Origin: Rhodopseudomonas palustris HaA2
Lineage (GTDB): Bacteria > Pseudomonadota > Alphaproteobacteria > Rhizobiales > Xanthobacteraceae
Length of the DNA stretch: 64,000 nt
NCBI RefSeq assembly: GCF_000013365.1
Contig: NC_007778.1
Coordinates: 3,224,001 to 3,288,000, forward strand
Reading direction: 5' to 3'
Position 1 is the stretch's first letter, and each line of letters begins with the position of its first letter. Under the pieces are notes generated by a model that saw nothing but the letters and a program-made list of their open reading frames with translations, did no database searches and was not told where the DNA came from. A program made the position numbers and the translations under genes. This document shows, piece after piece, positions 8,042 to 16,517 of the stretch.

Positions 8042-8956
8042 ATGCTCGCTCCTCTCGATCTTCGTCTGCTGCAGACCTTCATCGTCCTGGTTCAGACCGG
8101 TAGTTTCTCGGAAACCTCGCGCCGGCTGGGACGCACCCAGCCAGCCGTCAGCTTGCAGCTCAACCGGCTGCAGGACGCGACCGGCGCGCCGCTGTTCACC
8201 AAGGTCGGCCGCAAACTGGTGCTGACCAATCATGGCGAACTCGTTCTCGGCTATGCCCGGACCATCATGGGCCTGCAGGACGAGCTGCGCTCCCGCCTCG
8301 CCGCGCCGAAGCTCGACGGCATGGTGGTGCTCGGCATGCCGGATCTGTATGCGGCCTACCTGCTGCCGGGGATCCTGGCCGACTTCCGCAGCGCCTATCC
8401 CAACGTGAATGTCGAGCTGAAATGCGCGCTGTCGAGCAAGCTGATGGCCTCGGTCGAGCGCGCCGAGATCGATCTGGCGATCGTCACCGGAATGCCTGCC
8501 TTCAAGGTCGGCGAGCTGGTGGCGCAGGAAGAGCTGGTCTGGGTGACGTCGGAGCGCGGCTCCGTCCACCTCGAGAATCCGGTGCCGCTCGCGATGCTGC
8601 CGCCCGGCAACATCTTTCGCGATTTCGGCCTCGCGGCGCTGGAGAGCATCGGCCGGACCTGGCGGCTGCGCTGCATCAGCGAAAGCATCGGCGGCATTCA
8701 GGCGGCCGTGTTTGCGGGAATCGCGGTCAGCGTGGTGGGGAAGAGTTCGGTGCTCCCGGGCATGCGCACATTGGGCCGCGGCGACACCTTTCCGGCGCTG
8801 CCCAAGGTCGATCTGGTGATGTACCGCTCGGCCCGCCGCGCCAATCCGGCGGCGGAGGCGCTGGCCGGCGTGATCGTCCGACACTTCGCCAATTCCGCGC
8901 TGGCACCTTCAGCGCGCTTCGTCCGCACCCAGGCCGGCAGCGGGTCGCACGATTAG
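8042..8956 (+). CDS. LysR-family transcriptional regulator
   Basis: A 304-residue LysR-type regulator. The N-terminal winged helix-turn-helix is clear: LQTFIVLVQTGSFSETSRRL and RTQPAVSLQLNRLQ with the TPLF-like GAPLF after it (residues 6-52). The rest is the periplasmic-binding-protein-like effector domain. The ATG at 8042 gives the usual family length; the frame is open 39 codons upstream through the divergent promoter, which is not expected to be coding. By position it likely controls the divergent ABC/hydrolase operon. Confidence 0.9.
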   Translation: MLAPLDLRLLQTFIVLVQTGSFSETSRRLGRTQPAVSLQLNRLQDATGAPLFTKVGRKLVLTNHGELVLGYARTIMGLQDELRSRLAAPKLDGMVVLGMPDLYAAYLLPGILADFRSAYPNVNVELKCALSSKLMASVERAEIDLAIVTGMPAFKVGELVAQEELVWVTSERGSVHLENPVPLAMLPPGNIFRDFGLAALESIGRTWRLRCISESIGGIQAAVFAGIAVSVVGKSSVLPGMRTLGRGDTFPALPKVDLVMYRSARRANPAAEALAGVIVRHFANSALAPSARFVRTQAGSGSHD

Positions 8957-8965
8957 TTCGAGCGA

Positions 8966-9121
8966 TCACAGCAACCGGAGATGCGGCGTGCCGAAGGCGA
9001 CGGCTGCGATCAGACCGATGGCGGCGCCGAGCACGATCAGGTCGGCATTGAGCAGGAGGCTCGGCCACGTCCGGGCGTGGCTGGCAGTGTGTGTGATTGC
9101 CGGATTCTGCTGGCGCATCAT
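8966..9121 (-). CDS. Small single-span membrane protein
   Basis: A 51-residue protein beginning MMRQQN with one hydrophobic segment (about residues 20-44, [20 protein letters not shown]) and a short C-terminal tail. GGGAG lies 4-5 nt before the first ATG, which supports translation. No family is recognised. It diverges from rimO and ends 9 nt from the convergent LysR stop. Confidence 0.55.
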   Translation of the reverse strand: MMRQQNPAITHTASHARTWPSLLLNADLIVLGAAIGLIAAVAFGTPHLRLL

Positions 9122-9346
9122 TTGACTCCCAAGCTCGCCATGGAACAAGAAAGCCTGATCTCGCCGATCCGCAAGACGGCCCGCCAAATAACAACGCCAA
9201 TGCCATCCGGATCCTGGAACCGGGAAAGATTCCCTCTTTTGGAACCGACTGGACGGAAATTGTTCTCGGTCCATCCCGCCGGAACCGCCTTGTCAGCGCC
9301 GCCGAAGGGGTTTAGCTCGGGGCGATCAATCACACAGTTGGAACCG

Positions 9347-10672
9347 ATGCAGCAGGCGGCCGCGCCAAAAATCAGTTTTGTCTCGCTGGGATGCCCCAAG
9401 GCGCTGGTGGATTCCGAGCGGATCATCACCCGGCTGCGCGCCGAGGGCTACGAGCTCGCGCGCCAGCATGACGGCGCCGATCTGGTCATCGTCAACACCT
9501 GCGGCTTCCTCGACAGCGCCAAGCAGGAATCGCTCGCCGCGATCGGCGAAGCGATGGCTGCGAACGGCAAGGTGATCGTCACCGGCTGCATGGGCGCCGA
9601 GCCGGAGCAGATCGAGGCCGCCTACCCCGGCGTGCTGTCGATCACCGGCCCGCAGCAATATGAGAGCGTGCTCGACGCGGTGCATCGCGCCAAGCCGGCA
9701 CTGCACAACCCGCATCTCGATCTCGTACCCGAGCAGGGCATCCGGCTGACGCCGCGGCATTACGCGTATTTGAAGATTTCAGAAGGCTGCAACAACCGCT
9801 GCAGCTTCTGCATCATCCCGAAGCTGCGCGGCGATCTGGCGTCGCGCTCCGCCGCCGACGTGCTGCGCGAGGCCGAGAAGCTGGTCGCCGCCGGCGTCAA
9901 GGAACTGCTGGTGATCTCGCAGGACACTTCGGCCTATGGTGTCGATCTGAAATACGCCGAGAGCCCTTGGAAGGACCGCAGCGTCCGCGCCAAATTCATC
10001 GATCTGGCGCGCGAACTCGGCGAGCTCGGCGCCTGGGTCCGGCTGCACTACGTCTACCCCTATCCGCATGTCGACGAAGTGATCGGCCTGATGACCGAGG
10101 GCAAGGTGCTGCCCTATCTCGACATCCCGTTCCAGCACGCCAGCCCCGACGTGCTCAAGCTGATGAAGCGCCCGGCCGCGCAGGACAAGACGCTGGAGCG
10201 CATCAAGCGCTGGCGCGCGCAATGCCCGGACCTGGCGCTCAGATCGACCTTCATCGTCGGCTTCCCCGGCGAGACCGAGCGCGACTTCGAATTCCTGCTC
10301 GACTGGCTCGACGAAGCCGAGATCGATCGCCTCGGCGCGTTCAAATACGAGCCGGTCGCCGGCGCGCCGTCAAATGCGCTCGAAGGTCAGGTGCCGGACG
10401 AGGTCAAGCAGGAGCGCTGGAATCGGCTGATGGCGCGGCAGCAGGCGATCTCGGCGCGGCGGCTGAAGCGCAAGGTCGGCACGCGGCAGCAGATCATCAT
10501 CGACGAGATCGGCCCGACCGTCGCCAAAGGCCGCTCCAAGGCCGATGCGCCGGAGATCGATGGCAGCGTGTATCTGACCAGCCGCCGCCCGCTCCGCGTC
10601 GGCGAAATCGTCACCGCCAAGATCGACCGCGCCGACGCCTACGATCTGCACGGGACGGTGGCGGGGTTCTGA
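9347..10672 (+). CDS. rimO: Ribosomal protein S12 methylthiotransferase RimO
   Basis: A 441-residue radical-SAM methylthiotransferase that adds a methylthio group to a conserved Asp of ribosomal protein S12. Three Cys of the N-terminal UPF0004 domain (C16, C52, C81) bind the auxiliary cluster; the radical-SAM motif [11 protein letters not shown] provides C148, C152 and C155. A C-terminal TRAM domain follows (about 375-441). Length matches the family. The frame is open more than 120 codons upstream, but only the ATG at 9347 aligns with the RimO N-terminus. No strong Shine-Dalgarno is visible. Confidence 0.95.
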   Translation: MQQAAAPKISFVSLGCPKALVDSERIITRLRAEGYELARQHDGADLVIVNTCGFLDSAKQESLAAIGEAMAANGKVIVTGCMGAEPEQIEAAYPGVLSITGPQQYESVLDAVHRAKPALHNPHLDLVPEQGIRLTPRHYAYLKISEGCNNRCSFCIIPKLRGDLASRSAADVLREAEKLVAAGVKELLVISQDTSAYGVDLKYAESPWKDRSVRAKFIDLARELGELGAWVRLHYVYPYPHVDEVIGLMTEGKVLPYLDIPFQHASPDVLKLMKRPAAQDKTLERIKRWRAQCPDLALRSTFIVGFPGETERDFEFLLDWLDEAEIDRLGAFKYEPVAGAPSNALEGQVPDEVKQERWNRLMARQQAISARRLKRKVGTRQQIIIDEIGPTVAKGRSKADAPEIDGSVYLTSRRPLRVGEIVTAKIDRADAYDLHGTVAGF

Positions 10673-10696
10673 GCGTCTCGGCCTCAACGTAATTCA

Positions 10697-10805
10697 CGTC
10701 ATCCTGAGGCGCCGTCGCGCAGCGACGGCCTCGAAGGATGGGCCGCGCGTGCGTTTACCAGCATCCTTCGAGGCTCGCCCTGCGGGCGAGCGCCTCAGGA
10801 TGACG
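10697..10805. repeat. Palindromic repeat element, type A (rimO/qor intergenic)
   Basis: A 109-bp nested inverted repeat between the convergent rimO and quinone reductase genes. Outer 16-bp arms CGTCATCCTGAGGCGC and its exact complement (10697-10712, 10790-10805) enclose CCTCGAAGGATG / CATCCTTCGAGG (10729-10740, 10762-10773) and two inner hairpins. This resembles the short interspersed palindromes widespread in Bradyrhizobium and Rhodopseudomonas. It could also help end transcription from both sides. Confidence 0.8.
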
Positions 10806-10819
10806 GCGCCGCGTAGCGA

Positions 10820-11794
10820 CTACGGCTTCAGAATCGACGCCCCGGTCGTCACACGCCCTTCCAGATCGATATGCGCCTTGGCGGCGTCCTTCAGCGCGTA
10901 GGCGTGGTTGATCGGGACGTGCAGCTTGCCCTCGATCACCGCCGAGAACAGCGTGTCGGCGCCTTCCATCAGCTCCTTGCGGGTGCTGACATAGTCGTTG
11001 AGCTTCGGCCGCGTCGCGAACAGCGAGCCGTGGTTGTTGAGCTCGGCCAGCGCGAATGGCGGCACCGGGCCCGAGGCGTTGCCGAACGAGACGAACAGCC
11101 CGCGCGGCTTGATACAGGACAGCGACCCCGGGAACGTGGTCTTGCCGACGCCGTCATAAACCACGTCGCAGAGCTCGTTGCGGCTGATCTGCTTCACCCG
11201 CGCGACGAAATCCTCCTCGTTGTAGAGGATGACGTGATCGCAGCCATTGGCGAGCGCGAGATCGGCCTTGGCCTTGGAGCCGACGGTGCCGATGACGTGC
11301 GCGCCGAGCGCCCGCGCCCATTGGCAGGCGAGCAATCCGATGCCGCCGGCGGCGGCGTGGATCAGCACGCGGTGACCCGGCTCGACCTTGAAGGTCTTGT
11401 GCAGCAGGTACCACACCGTCAGTCCCTTGAGCATCAGCACCGCGCCCTGCTCATAGGTGATGTGATCCGGCAGCTTCACCAGCTTGGCGGCTTCGATGTT
11501 GCGCTCGGTGGCGTAGCCGCCGAGATTCGAATAATATGCGACGCGATCGCCGGGGTGAAAATTGGTGACGTGCGGCCCGACCGCGATCACCTCGCCCGCC
11601 GCTTCATTGCCAGCGATGAACGGCATCGTCGGCGCCTTGTACAGGCCGGTGCGGAAGTACACGTCGATGAAGTTCAGGCCGACGGCGTGCTGGCGGATGC
11701 GGACTTCACCATCGCCGGGCGGCGCCAGTTCGATGGCCTCGTAGACCAACGCCTCCGGACCGCCCACCTGATGCACCCGCACCGCTTTCGTCAT
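10820..11794 (-). CDS. NAD(P)H:quinone oxidoreductase, zinc-free MDR family
   Basis: A 324-residue medium-chain dehydrogenase/reductase of the QorA (zeta-crystallin) type. It has the GroES-like N-terminal domain with GLNFIDVYFRTGLY and the nucleotide-binding motif AAAGGIGLLACQ (about 150-161). Zinc-binding Cys residues of alcohol dehydrogenases are absent, as in quinone reductases. Expected role: one-electron reduction of quinones with NADPH in the cytosol. The second of two adjacent ATG codons fits the AAGGGGG Shine-Dalgarno better than the first (11797). Confidence 0.88.
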   Translation of the reverse strand: MTKAVRVHQVGGPEALVYEAIELAPPGDGEVRIRQHAVGLNFIDVYFRTGLYKAPTMPFIAGNEAAGEVIAVGPHVTNFHPGDRVAYYSNLGGYATERNIEAAKLVKLPDHITYEQGAVLMLKGLTVWYLLHKTFKVEPGHRVLIHAAAGGIGLLACQWARALGAHVIGTVGSKAKADLALANGCDHVILYNEEDFVARVKQISRNELCDVVYDGVGKTTFPGSLSCIKPRGLFVSFGNASGPVPPFALAELNNHGSLFATRPKLNDYVSTRKELMEGADTLFSAVIEGKLHVPINHAYALKDAAKAHIDLEGRVTTGASILKP

Positions 11795-11849
11795 CATCGC
11801 CCCCTTAGGAATTTACGCAAGCCAACCGAAGGCCATCCTCGCCGCGTTG

Positions 11850-12593
11850 TCAACCGACCGCGCCGGACCGCGCCGCAAACAAGCGATGGGCCGCGTCGGC
11901 AACCGCGATGTAAACGGCAATCGCGCACAAGACGATCGTGACCGCGGCCGGAACCTCGAAGTGCCGCATGATCGCGTAGACCGCAAGCGCCGCCCAGATC
12001 ACGATCAGCGTCAGATTGAATGCGCGAAACCGCGCGACCCGCACGGGATGCAGCACGTTGATCGGCACGAAGGTGAGCACGATCAACGCGGCGATCCCGA
12101 GACTGGCAGGGATCGGCGACGGGTGCAGCAAGAACAGGTAGAACGCCGCCGCATTCCACAGAGCCGGAAAGCCGCGGAAGTGATTGTCGGCGGTCTTCAT
12201 CCGGCGATCGGCGAAATACAGCGCCGAACTGATGACGATGCCGACGCCGAGAACGGGAGCAGCGATCGGCATCAGCAGGCCGCTCGCGGTGATCGCATAG
12301 GCCGGCACGAAGACGTAAGTAACGAAATCGACCACCAGATCGAGCACGTCGCCGTCCCATTTCGGCAGTCGCCGGCGGACGTCGAACCGCCGCGCCAATG
12401 GTCCGTCGATCGCGTCGATCAGCAATGCGAGCCCGAGCCAGCCGAACATCGCCGCCCAATGTTCGCGGACGGCCTCCAGCAGCGCCAGCAGGGCGATGCC
12501 GACGCCCGCGGCGGTCAGCAAATGCACCGAAAAGGCGGCCATGCGCTTGGCGCGCGAAAGCGGGGGGGATTGCGGCTGGTCCAGGGGAGACAT
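11850..12593 (-). CDS. pcs: Phosphatidylcholine synthase
   Basis: A 247-residue membrane protein of the CDP-alcohol phosphatidyltransferase superfamily. The motif DG(x)2AR(x)12G(x)3D(x)3D is present at D63-G64, A67-R68, G81, D85 and D89; the 12-residue spacing is the version specific to bacterial Pcs, which condenses choline with CDP-diacylglycerol. About eight hydrophobic segments are visible. I chose the ATG at 12593 because AGGGA lies 3-4 nt upstream; ATGs at 12605 and 12629 are alternatives. Pcs lets the cell make phosphatidylcholine from external choline, typical of plant-associated and photosynthetic alphaproteobacteria. Confidence 0.93.
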   Translation of the reverse strand: MSPLDQPQSPPLSRAKRMAAFSVHLLTAAGVGIALLALLEAVREHWAAMFGWLGLALLIDAIDGPLARRFDVRRRLPKWDGDVLDLVVDFVTYVFVPAYAITASGLLMPIAAPVLGVGIVISSALYFADRRMKTADNHFRGFPALWNAAAFYLFLLHPSPIPASLGIAALIVLTFVPINVLHPVRVARFRAFNLTLIVIWAALAVYAIMRHFEVPAAVTIVLCAIAVYIAVADAAHRLFAARSGAVG

Positions 12594-12722
12594 CAGTCCC
12601 TGCATATCAGGTCCGGGCCGGCTTTGCACCGGATCGCACCGGGCTCGCCGGACGACACGCCGGGAACGTTAATGTTTCAGAGCGGGCTTGAAATCGGCGC
12701 GGCGACTGACGATTGTCTTGCC

Positions 12723-13919
12723 ATGACACAGAGCCTGCTCGAGCCCAACAGTTACGACGTCATCGTGGTCGGCGGCGGCCCCGCCGGTCTCGCGGCCGCG
12801 ATCGCGGTCGCCGAGACCGGGGCGCTGACCGCCCTGATCGCCCGCAAGGTGCCATACGCGGACAACCGCACCACGGCGCTGCTCGGCGATTCCATCGACC
12901 TGCTGGAAAAACTCGACGTCTGGCGCCGCTGTGCCGGCAAGGCCGCCGCGCTGCGGACGATGCGGCTGGTCGACGACACCCATCGGCTGATCCGGGCGCC
13001 GGAGGTGCGGTTCGCATCCGACGAGATCGGCATGGATGCGTTCGGCTTCAATATCGAGAACCGCAATCTGATGGTCGCGCTGGAAGAGCGCGCCGCGGAG
13101 GTCGCCAATCTCGACCGGTTCGACGACGAGGCCGAATCGGTGGCTCCCGGCGATGAGGCCGCCGTGGTCCGGACCCGTCAGGGCCATACCTTGTCGGCCG
13201 CGCTCGTGATCGGCGCCGATGGCCGCACCTCGCAATGCCGGCAAGCCGCCGGCATCACGGTCAGCAGCCGCGCGCTCAACCAGTCGGCGCTGACCTTCAA
13301 CGTCGCGACCGCGCGGCCGCACCACAACGTCTCGACCGAATTCCACACCCCCGAGGGGCCCTGCGTGTTCGTGCCCCTGCCCGGCCGACGCATGAGCATC
13401 GTCTGGGTCGCCGCGCCGAAGGAGGCGCAACGGCTGATGGCGCTCGGCGACGACGAACTCGCTGCGGCCGCCGAAAAGCAGTCGCATTCGATCGTCGGCC
13501 GCCTCAGCGTCGAGCCCGGCCGCAACCTGTTTCCGCTGGCCATTGAAAAGCCCAGCGCCTACGGCCGGCGCCGCATCGTGCTGGTCGGCGAAGCCGCGCA
13601 CGTGGTGCCGCCGATCGGGGCCCAGGGCCTCAACATGGGGTTGCGCGACGCCGGCGACATCGCCGGGATCGTCGAGGATGCCATGGCGCGCGACCAGGAT
13701 CCCGGCAGCGATACTGTGATCGCGCGGTTCGGCCGGGCCCGCGGCGCCGACGTGGCGAGCCGCACCTTCGCGATCGACATCGCCAACCGCACGCTGCTGA
13801 GCGATCTGTTGCCGGCGCAGGCGGCGCGCGCGGTCGGGATGCAATTGATCGGTTCGGTCGGACCGCTGCGGCGTCTGGCGATGCGCGAAGGCCTGTCTCC
13901 GTTCTGGCGGTCGCTGTAG
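12723..13919 (+). CDS. UbiH/COQ6-family FAD monooxygenase
   Basis: A 398-residue class A flavin monooxygenase. The Rossmann motif GGGPAGL is at residues 17-23, the DG motif is VIGADGRTS, and the second FAD motif is LVGEAAHVVPPIGAQGLNMG, where the usual GD pair is GE. The overall pattern is that of ubiquinone-biosynthesis ring hydroxylases (UbiH/UbiF/UbiL/VisC), which hydroxylate the ring of the quinone precursor. Which ring position it serves cannot be told. An in-frame ATG at 12672 would add 17 residues. It diverges from pcs. Confidence 0.85.
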   Translation: MTQSLLEPNSYDVIVVGGGPAGLAAAIAVAETGALTALIARKVPYADNRTTALLGDSIDLLEKLDVWRRCAGKAAALRTMRLVDDTHRLIRAPEVRFASDEIGMDAFGFNIENRNLMVALEERAAEVANLDRFDDEAESVAPGDEAAVVRTRQGHTLSAALVIGADGRTSQCRQAAGITVSSRALNQSALTFNVATARPHHNVSTEFHTPEGPCVFVPLPGRRMSIVWVAAPKEAQRLMALGDDELAAAAEKQSHSIVGRLSVEPGRNLFPLAIEKPSAYGRRRIVLVGEAAHVVPPIGAQGLNMGLRDAGDIAGIVEDAMARDQDPGSDTVIARFGRARGADVASRTFAIDIANRTLLSDLLPAQAARAVGMQLIGSVGPLRRLAMREGLSPFWRSL

Positions 13920-13967
13920 AGCATGATCCCGAAAAGTGGCGACCGGTTTTCGGATCAGATCATGCTC
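13919..13967. repeat. Palindromic repeat element, type B (GAGCATGAT)
   Basis: An inverted repeat that starts in the last base of the monooxygenase stop codon: GAGCATGATCCCGAAAA pairs with TTTTCGGATCAGATCATGCTC after a short GC-rich spacer. Elements of this sequence type are very frequent intergenic palindromes in Bradyrhizobiaceae. Here it separates two convergent genes and may act as a bidirectional transcription stop. Confidence 0.8.
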
Positions 13968-13977
13968 AGGAAGATGT

Positions 13978-14931
13978 TCACGATAACGGCAGCTGTCCGG
14001 TCCTGATCAGCCACATCACCGTCGTCAGCGTCACCACCGAGACGAAGGTGCCGATCAGCACGGCGACAGACGCCGGCTCGACCCAGGTGTTGTACTGCCG
14101 GGCGATCACGAAGACGTTGAGCGCCGGCGGAAGCGACGCCATCAGCACCGCGGTGGCGGCCCATTCCAGCGTGAACGGCCCGCATGCCAGCATCAGGCCG
14201 AACACGATCAGCGGATGCAGCAGCAGCTTGACCGCGACGATGCCCGGAATCTCCCACGGGACCCGGCCGAACGGACGCAGCGCCACCGTCACGCCGAGCG
14301 TGAACAGCGCCACCGGCGCGGCGGCGTTCTGCAAGAACTGCAGCGTGTTATCGACCGCAGTTGGCACCTGCACGTGGAAGGCAGCTGCGGCAGCGCCGCA
14401 ATAGGCCGCGACGATCAACGGATGCAGCACGATCTCGCGCACCACGTGGACGATGGTCGGCAGCAGCGGCCGGCGCTCGCCGGCGGTCAGCGCCATTGCC
14501 AACGGCACGATCGAAAACAGAAAGATGCTGTCGAAGCAGAAGATCAGCGCCACCGGCACCGCGGCTTTGGGTCCCAATACGGCGAGCGCCAGTCCCGGGC
14601 CCATATAGCCGATATTGCCGTAGCCACCCGCGAGGCTCGCCATCGTCGTTTCGCGCAGCGACAGGCCGCCGACGGTGCGGCCGATCAAGCCGGAAATGAA
14701 GAACGCGCACGCCGTGCCGAATGTGGTCGCCAGCACGAATGGCAGGTTGTTGAGTTCCTCGAACGGCGTCTTCGACATGATCCGGAAGAACAGCGCCGGC
14801 AGCGACACGTAGAGCAGGAAGAAGTTCATCCAGGCGAGGCCGTTTTCCGGCAGGCGCTTCAGCCGGCCGCAGGCGAAGCCGACGAAGATCAGCCCGAAAT
14901 ACGGAAGCGCGAGGTTCAGAATGTCGATCAT
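13978..14931 (-). CDS. AEC-family (auxin efflux carrier) transporter
   Basis: A 317-residue integral membrane protein with about ten hydrophobic segments split into two five-helix halves, as in the Mem_trans / AEC family. Conserved small-residue motifs such as GGYGNIGYMGPGLAL near the middle of the first half support the call. Bacterial members transport malonate, malate or other small carboxylates, or are uncharacterised. The gene stands alone; it is divergent from hspQ and convergent with the monooxygenase. Confidence 0.85.
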   Translation of the reverse strand: MIDILNLALPYFGLIFVGFACGRLKRLPENGLAWMNFFLLYVSLPALFFRIMSKTPFEELNNLPFVLATTFGTACAFFISGLIGRTVGGLSLRETTMASLAGGYGNIGYMGPGLALAVLGPKAAVPVALIFCFDSIFLFSIVPLAMALTAGERRPLLPTIVHVVREIVLHPLIVAAYCGAAAAAFHVQVPTAVDNTLQFLQNAAAPVALFTLGVTVALRPFGRVPWEIPGIVAVKLLLHPLIVFGLMLACGPFTLEWAATAVLMASLPPALNVFVIARQYNTWVEPASVAVLIGTFVSVVTLTTVMWLIRTGQLPLS

Positions 14932-15061
14932 TCAGGACTGCTGAGGAAGGCCGGCGGCGGGGATGATCGACCGGTAAAGGGGAGATGGACGCGGCGCGCC
15001 GGCGAGCGGAAAGCCGGGTTTCGCACTAGCATCGGCCGCAATCCTGGTCTATGCGACTCGG

Positions 15062-15394
15062 ATGATCAAGACGAGAACCGCCAAGTTCCAGATCGGCCAG
15101 ATCGTCCGCCACCGGATTTTTTCGTTCCGCGGGGTGGTGTTCGACATTGATCCGGAATTCAACAACACCGAAGAATGGTGGCTGTCGATCCCCGAAGAGG
15201 TTCGTCCGCACAAGGATCAGCCGTTCTATCACCTGCTCGCCGAGAACGCCGATTCTGAATACGTCGCCTATGTTTCGGAACAGAACCTTCTGCCGGACGA
15301 TTCCGGCGAGCCGATCCGGCATTCGCAAGTCGCCGAAATCTTCGTCAAGGACAAGGCCGGCGGCTACCGTCCGCGCAATCCGTCGTTGAACTAG
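15062..15394 (+). CDS. hspQ: Heat shock protein HspQ
   Basis: A 110-residue protein of the YccV / hemimethylated-DNA-binding family. The core FQIGQIVRHRIFSFRGVVFDIDPEF and WYLSI-like WWLSIPEEVRPHKDQPFYHLL followed by YVAYVSEQNLLPD are diagnostic. In enterobacteria HspQ is a specificity factor for Lon protease and associates with DnaA turnover; that role here is inferred. The gene is followed by a strong intrinsic terminator. Confidence 0.93.
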   Translation: MIKTRTAKFQIGQIVRHRIFSFRGVVFDIDPEFNNTEEWWLSIPEEVRPHKDQPFYHLLAENADSEYVAYVSEQNLLPDDSGEPIRHSQVAEIFVKDKAGGYRPRNPSLN

Positions 15395-15459
15395 GTCGGC
15401 GGGTTTCCGCGTCGTCCATCGACGGCTCAGGAACGCTCGCCACAAACGGTCGATAGACA

Positions 15460-15485
15460 AAGGGCGCCCACCGGGGCGCCCTTTT
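15460..15485. terminator. Intrinsic terminator between hspQ and ialB-like gene
   Basis: A perfect 10-bp stem AAGGGCGCCC / GGGCGCCCTT with an ACCG tetraloop, followed by TT on the + strand. It lies 66 nt after the hspQ stop and 22 nt before the stop of the convergent IalB-like gene; the stem flanks are A/T on both sides, so it can serve both transcripts. Confidence 0.85.
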
Positions 15486-15506
15486 CGTTCAGCGGAATAT
15501 CGGACG

Positions 15507-16298
15507 TTACTTCGCTGCCGGATTGGCGCCCGCCGGGGCCTGGGCCTCGAGCTTCTTGCGCTGTTCTTCGGCACGCTTCTGCAGTTCTTCCTGCAGCTTC
15601 TTCTGGGTTTCCTCGAACTGCTTCGGGTCGGTCGGCGGGCCGTCATAGGCCTTGGCGAACGATCCGCCGGTCTCCTGCAGCGGCAGCGGCAGCGTCAGCG
15701 GTGCGCCGTTGGAATTGATCGCCTGGACGACCAGATTCTGGCCCTTCTTCATGCTGGCGAGCAGTTCCGGGGTCGCTTCGTAATCGGACATGCAGCCGTT
15801 GGCGAAGCAGATCACATAAGGGCTCTGCTGCGGCGCGTTGCTGTCGACGATGATGCGGGTGCCGTGAACGAGCTGCATGCCGAGCGGCAGCGTGACGCGC
15901 AAGATCTTCTTCGGCTCGCCTTCCGGCTCGATGATCACCGCCGCGATCACCGGCTGGCCGGACTCGATGCGGCCGTCCTTGCCGGTGAAGCAGACCTGCT
16001 TGGCGTTGGCGTCCTGGCCCTTGAGGCAGAATTTGGTCCACGGCGCATAGATCAGCTGAACCTGCTGCTGCTCCTGCTGCGGCGCAGCGGCGGGCGCCTG
16101 CGCGGCGGGCCCGGCCTTCGGCGCCGCTTTCGGGGGAGCCTTCGGCGCCGGAGCCGCCTTCGGGGCGGCCGGCTGCTGCTGCGGGGCCTGCGCTTGCGCT
16201 GCGGACGCGACGGTCAGGGCGGCCACAGCCGCCGCCGTGAGCAGAACGAATGCCCGCCCGCGCGGCCCGGCCGTCGCGACCAAGTTGCAAGACTTCAT
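15507..16298 (-). CDS. Invasion-associated locus B (IalB)-like periplasmic protein
   Basis: A 263-residue exported protein. After a Sec signal peptide ending in AAQAQA comes a 45-residue Ala/Pro/Lys/Gln-rich linker, then the IalB domain with APWTKFCLKG, QVCFTGKDGR, and YVICFANGCMSDYEA. The four Cys are placed as in IalB proteins. The C-terminus is a charged helix (EETQKKLQEELQKRAEEQRK) likely to form a coiled coil. In Bartonella IalB affects erythrocyte entry; free-living relatives carry many paralogues with unknown roles. Start chosen at 16298 because AAAGGG lies about 9 nt upstream. Confidence 0.85.
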   Translation of the reverse strand: MKSCNLVATAGPRGRAFVLLTAAAVAALTVASAAQAQAPQQQPAAPKAAPAPKAPPKAAPKAGPAAQAPAAAPQQEQQQVQLIYAPWTKFCLKGQDANAKQVCFTGKDGRIESGQPVIAAVIIEPEGEPKKILRVTLPLGMQLVHGTRIIVDSNAPQQSPYVICFANGCMSDYEATPELLASMKKGQNLVVQAINSNGAPLTLPLPLQETGGSFAKAYDGPPTDPKQFEETQKKLQEELQKRAEEQRKKLEAQAPAGANPAAK

Positions 16299-16517
16299 TG
16301 CGGAAAACCCTTTCTGAAACGGTCGCACACCCCACCGCGACGCGCGGAGCTGACATCTGGCCGTTTGGCCGGTCTCTCGGTGCCAATTGAGGCAGTTACG
16401 TGACGGGCCGGTCAGGCGTCGTCGAGTGATCGCCTTCAATACATCGGCGCACGAAAAGATCAATGGCGACAATCATCCGCGGCCCGTTCGATCGCTCCCT
16501 TGTGGTAAAGATCCACG

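Noticed and set aside
9241-9264. EcfG-type stress promoter (GGAAC ... TGTT) upstream of rimO
   Set aside because: The spacer is 15 nt instead of 16-17 and the -10 lacks the leading C; kept only as a weak note with the GGAACCG repeats.
10697-10805. Small insertion sequence or MITE
   Set aside because: No target-site duplication or transposase-like ends can be seen; better explained as a dispersed palindromic repeat.
11847-12722. Long upstream extension of the monooxygenase frame (to 690 codons)
   Set aside because: It runs antisense through pcs, has no Shine-Dalgarno, and the FAD-binding N-terminus begins just after 12723.
12669-13844. 391-codon minus-strand frame opposite the monooxygenase gene
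   Set aside because: No family pattern; the opposite strand shows FAD motifs in order.
15148-15165. FixK/FNR-like box TTGATCCGGAATTCAA
   Set aside because: It lies within hspQ coding sequence and the spacing differs from TTGAT-N4-ATCAA.
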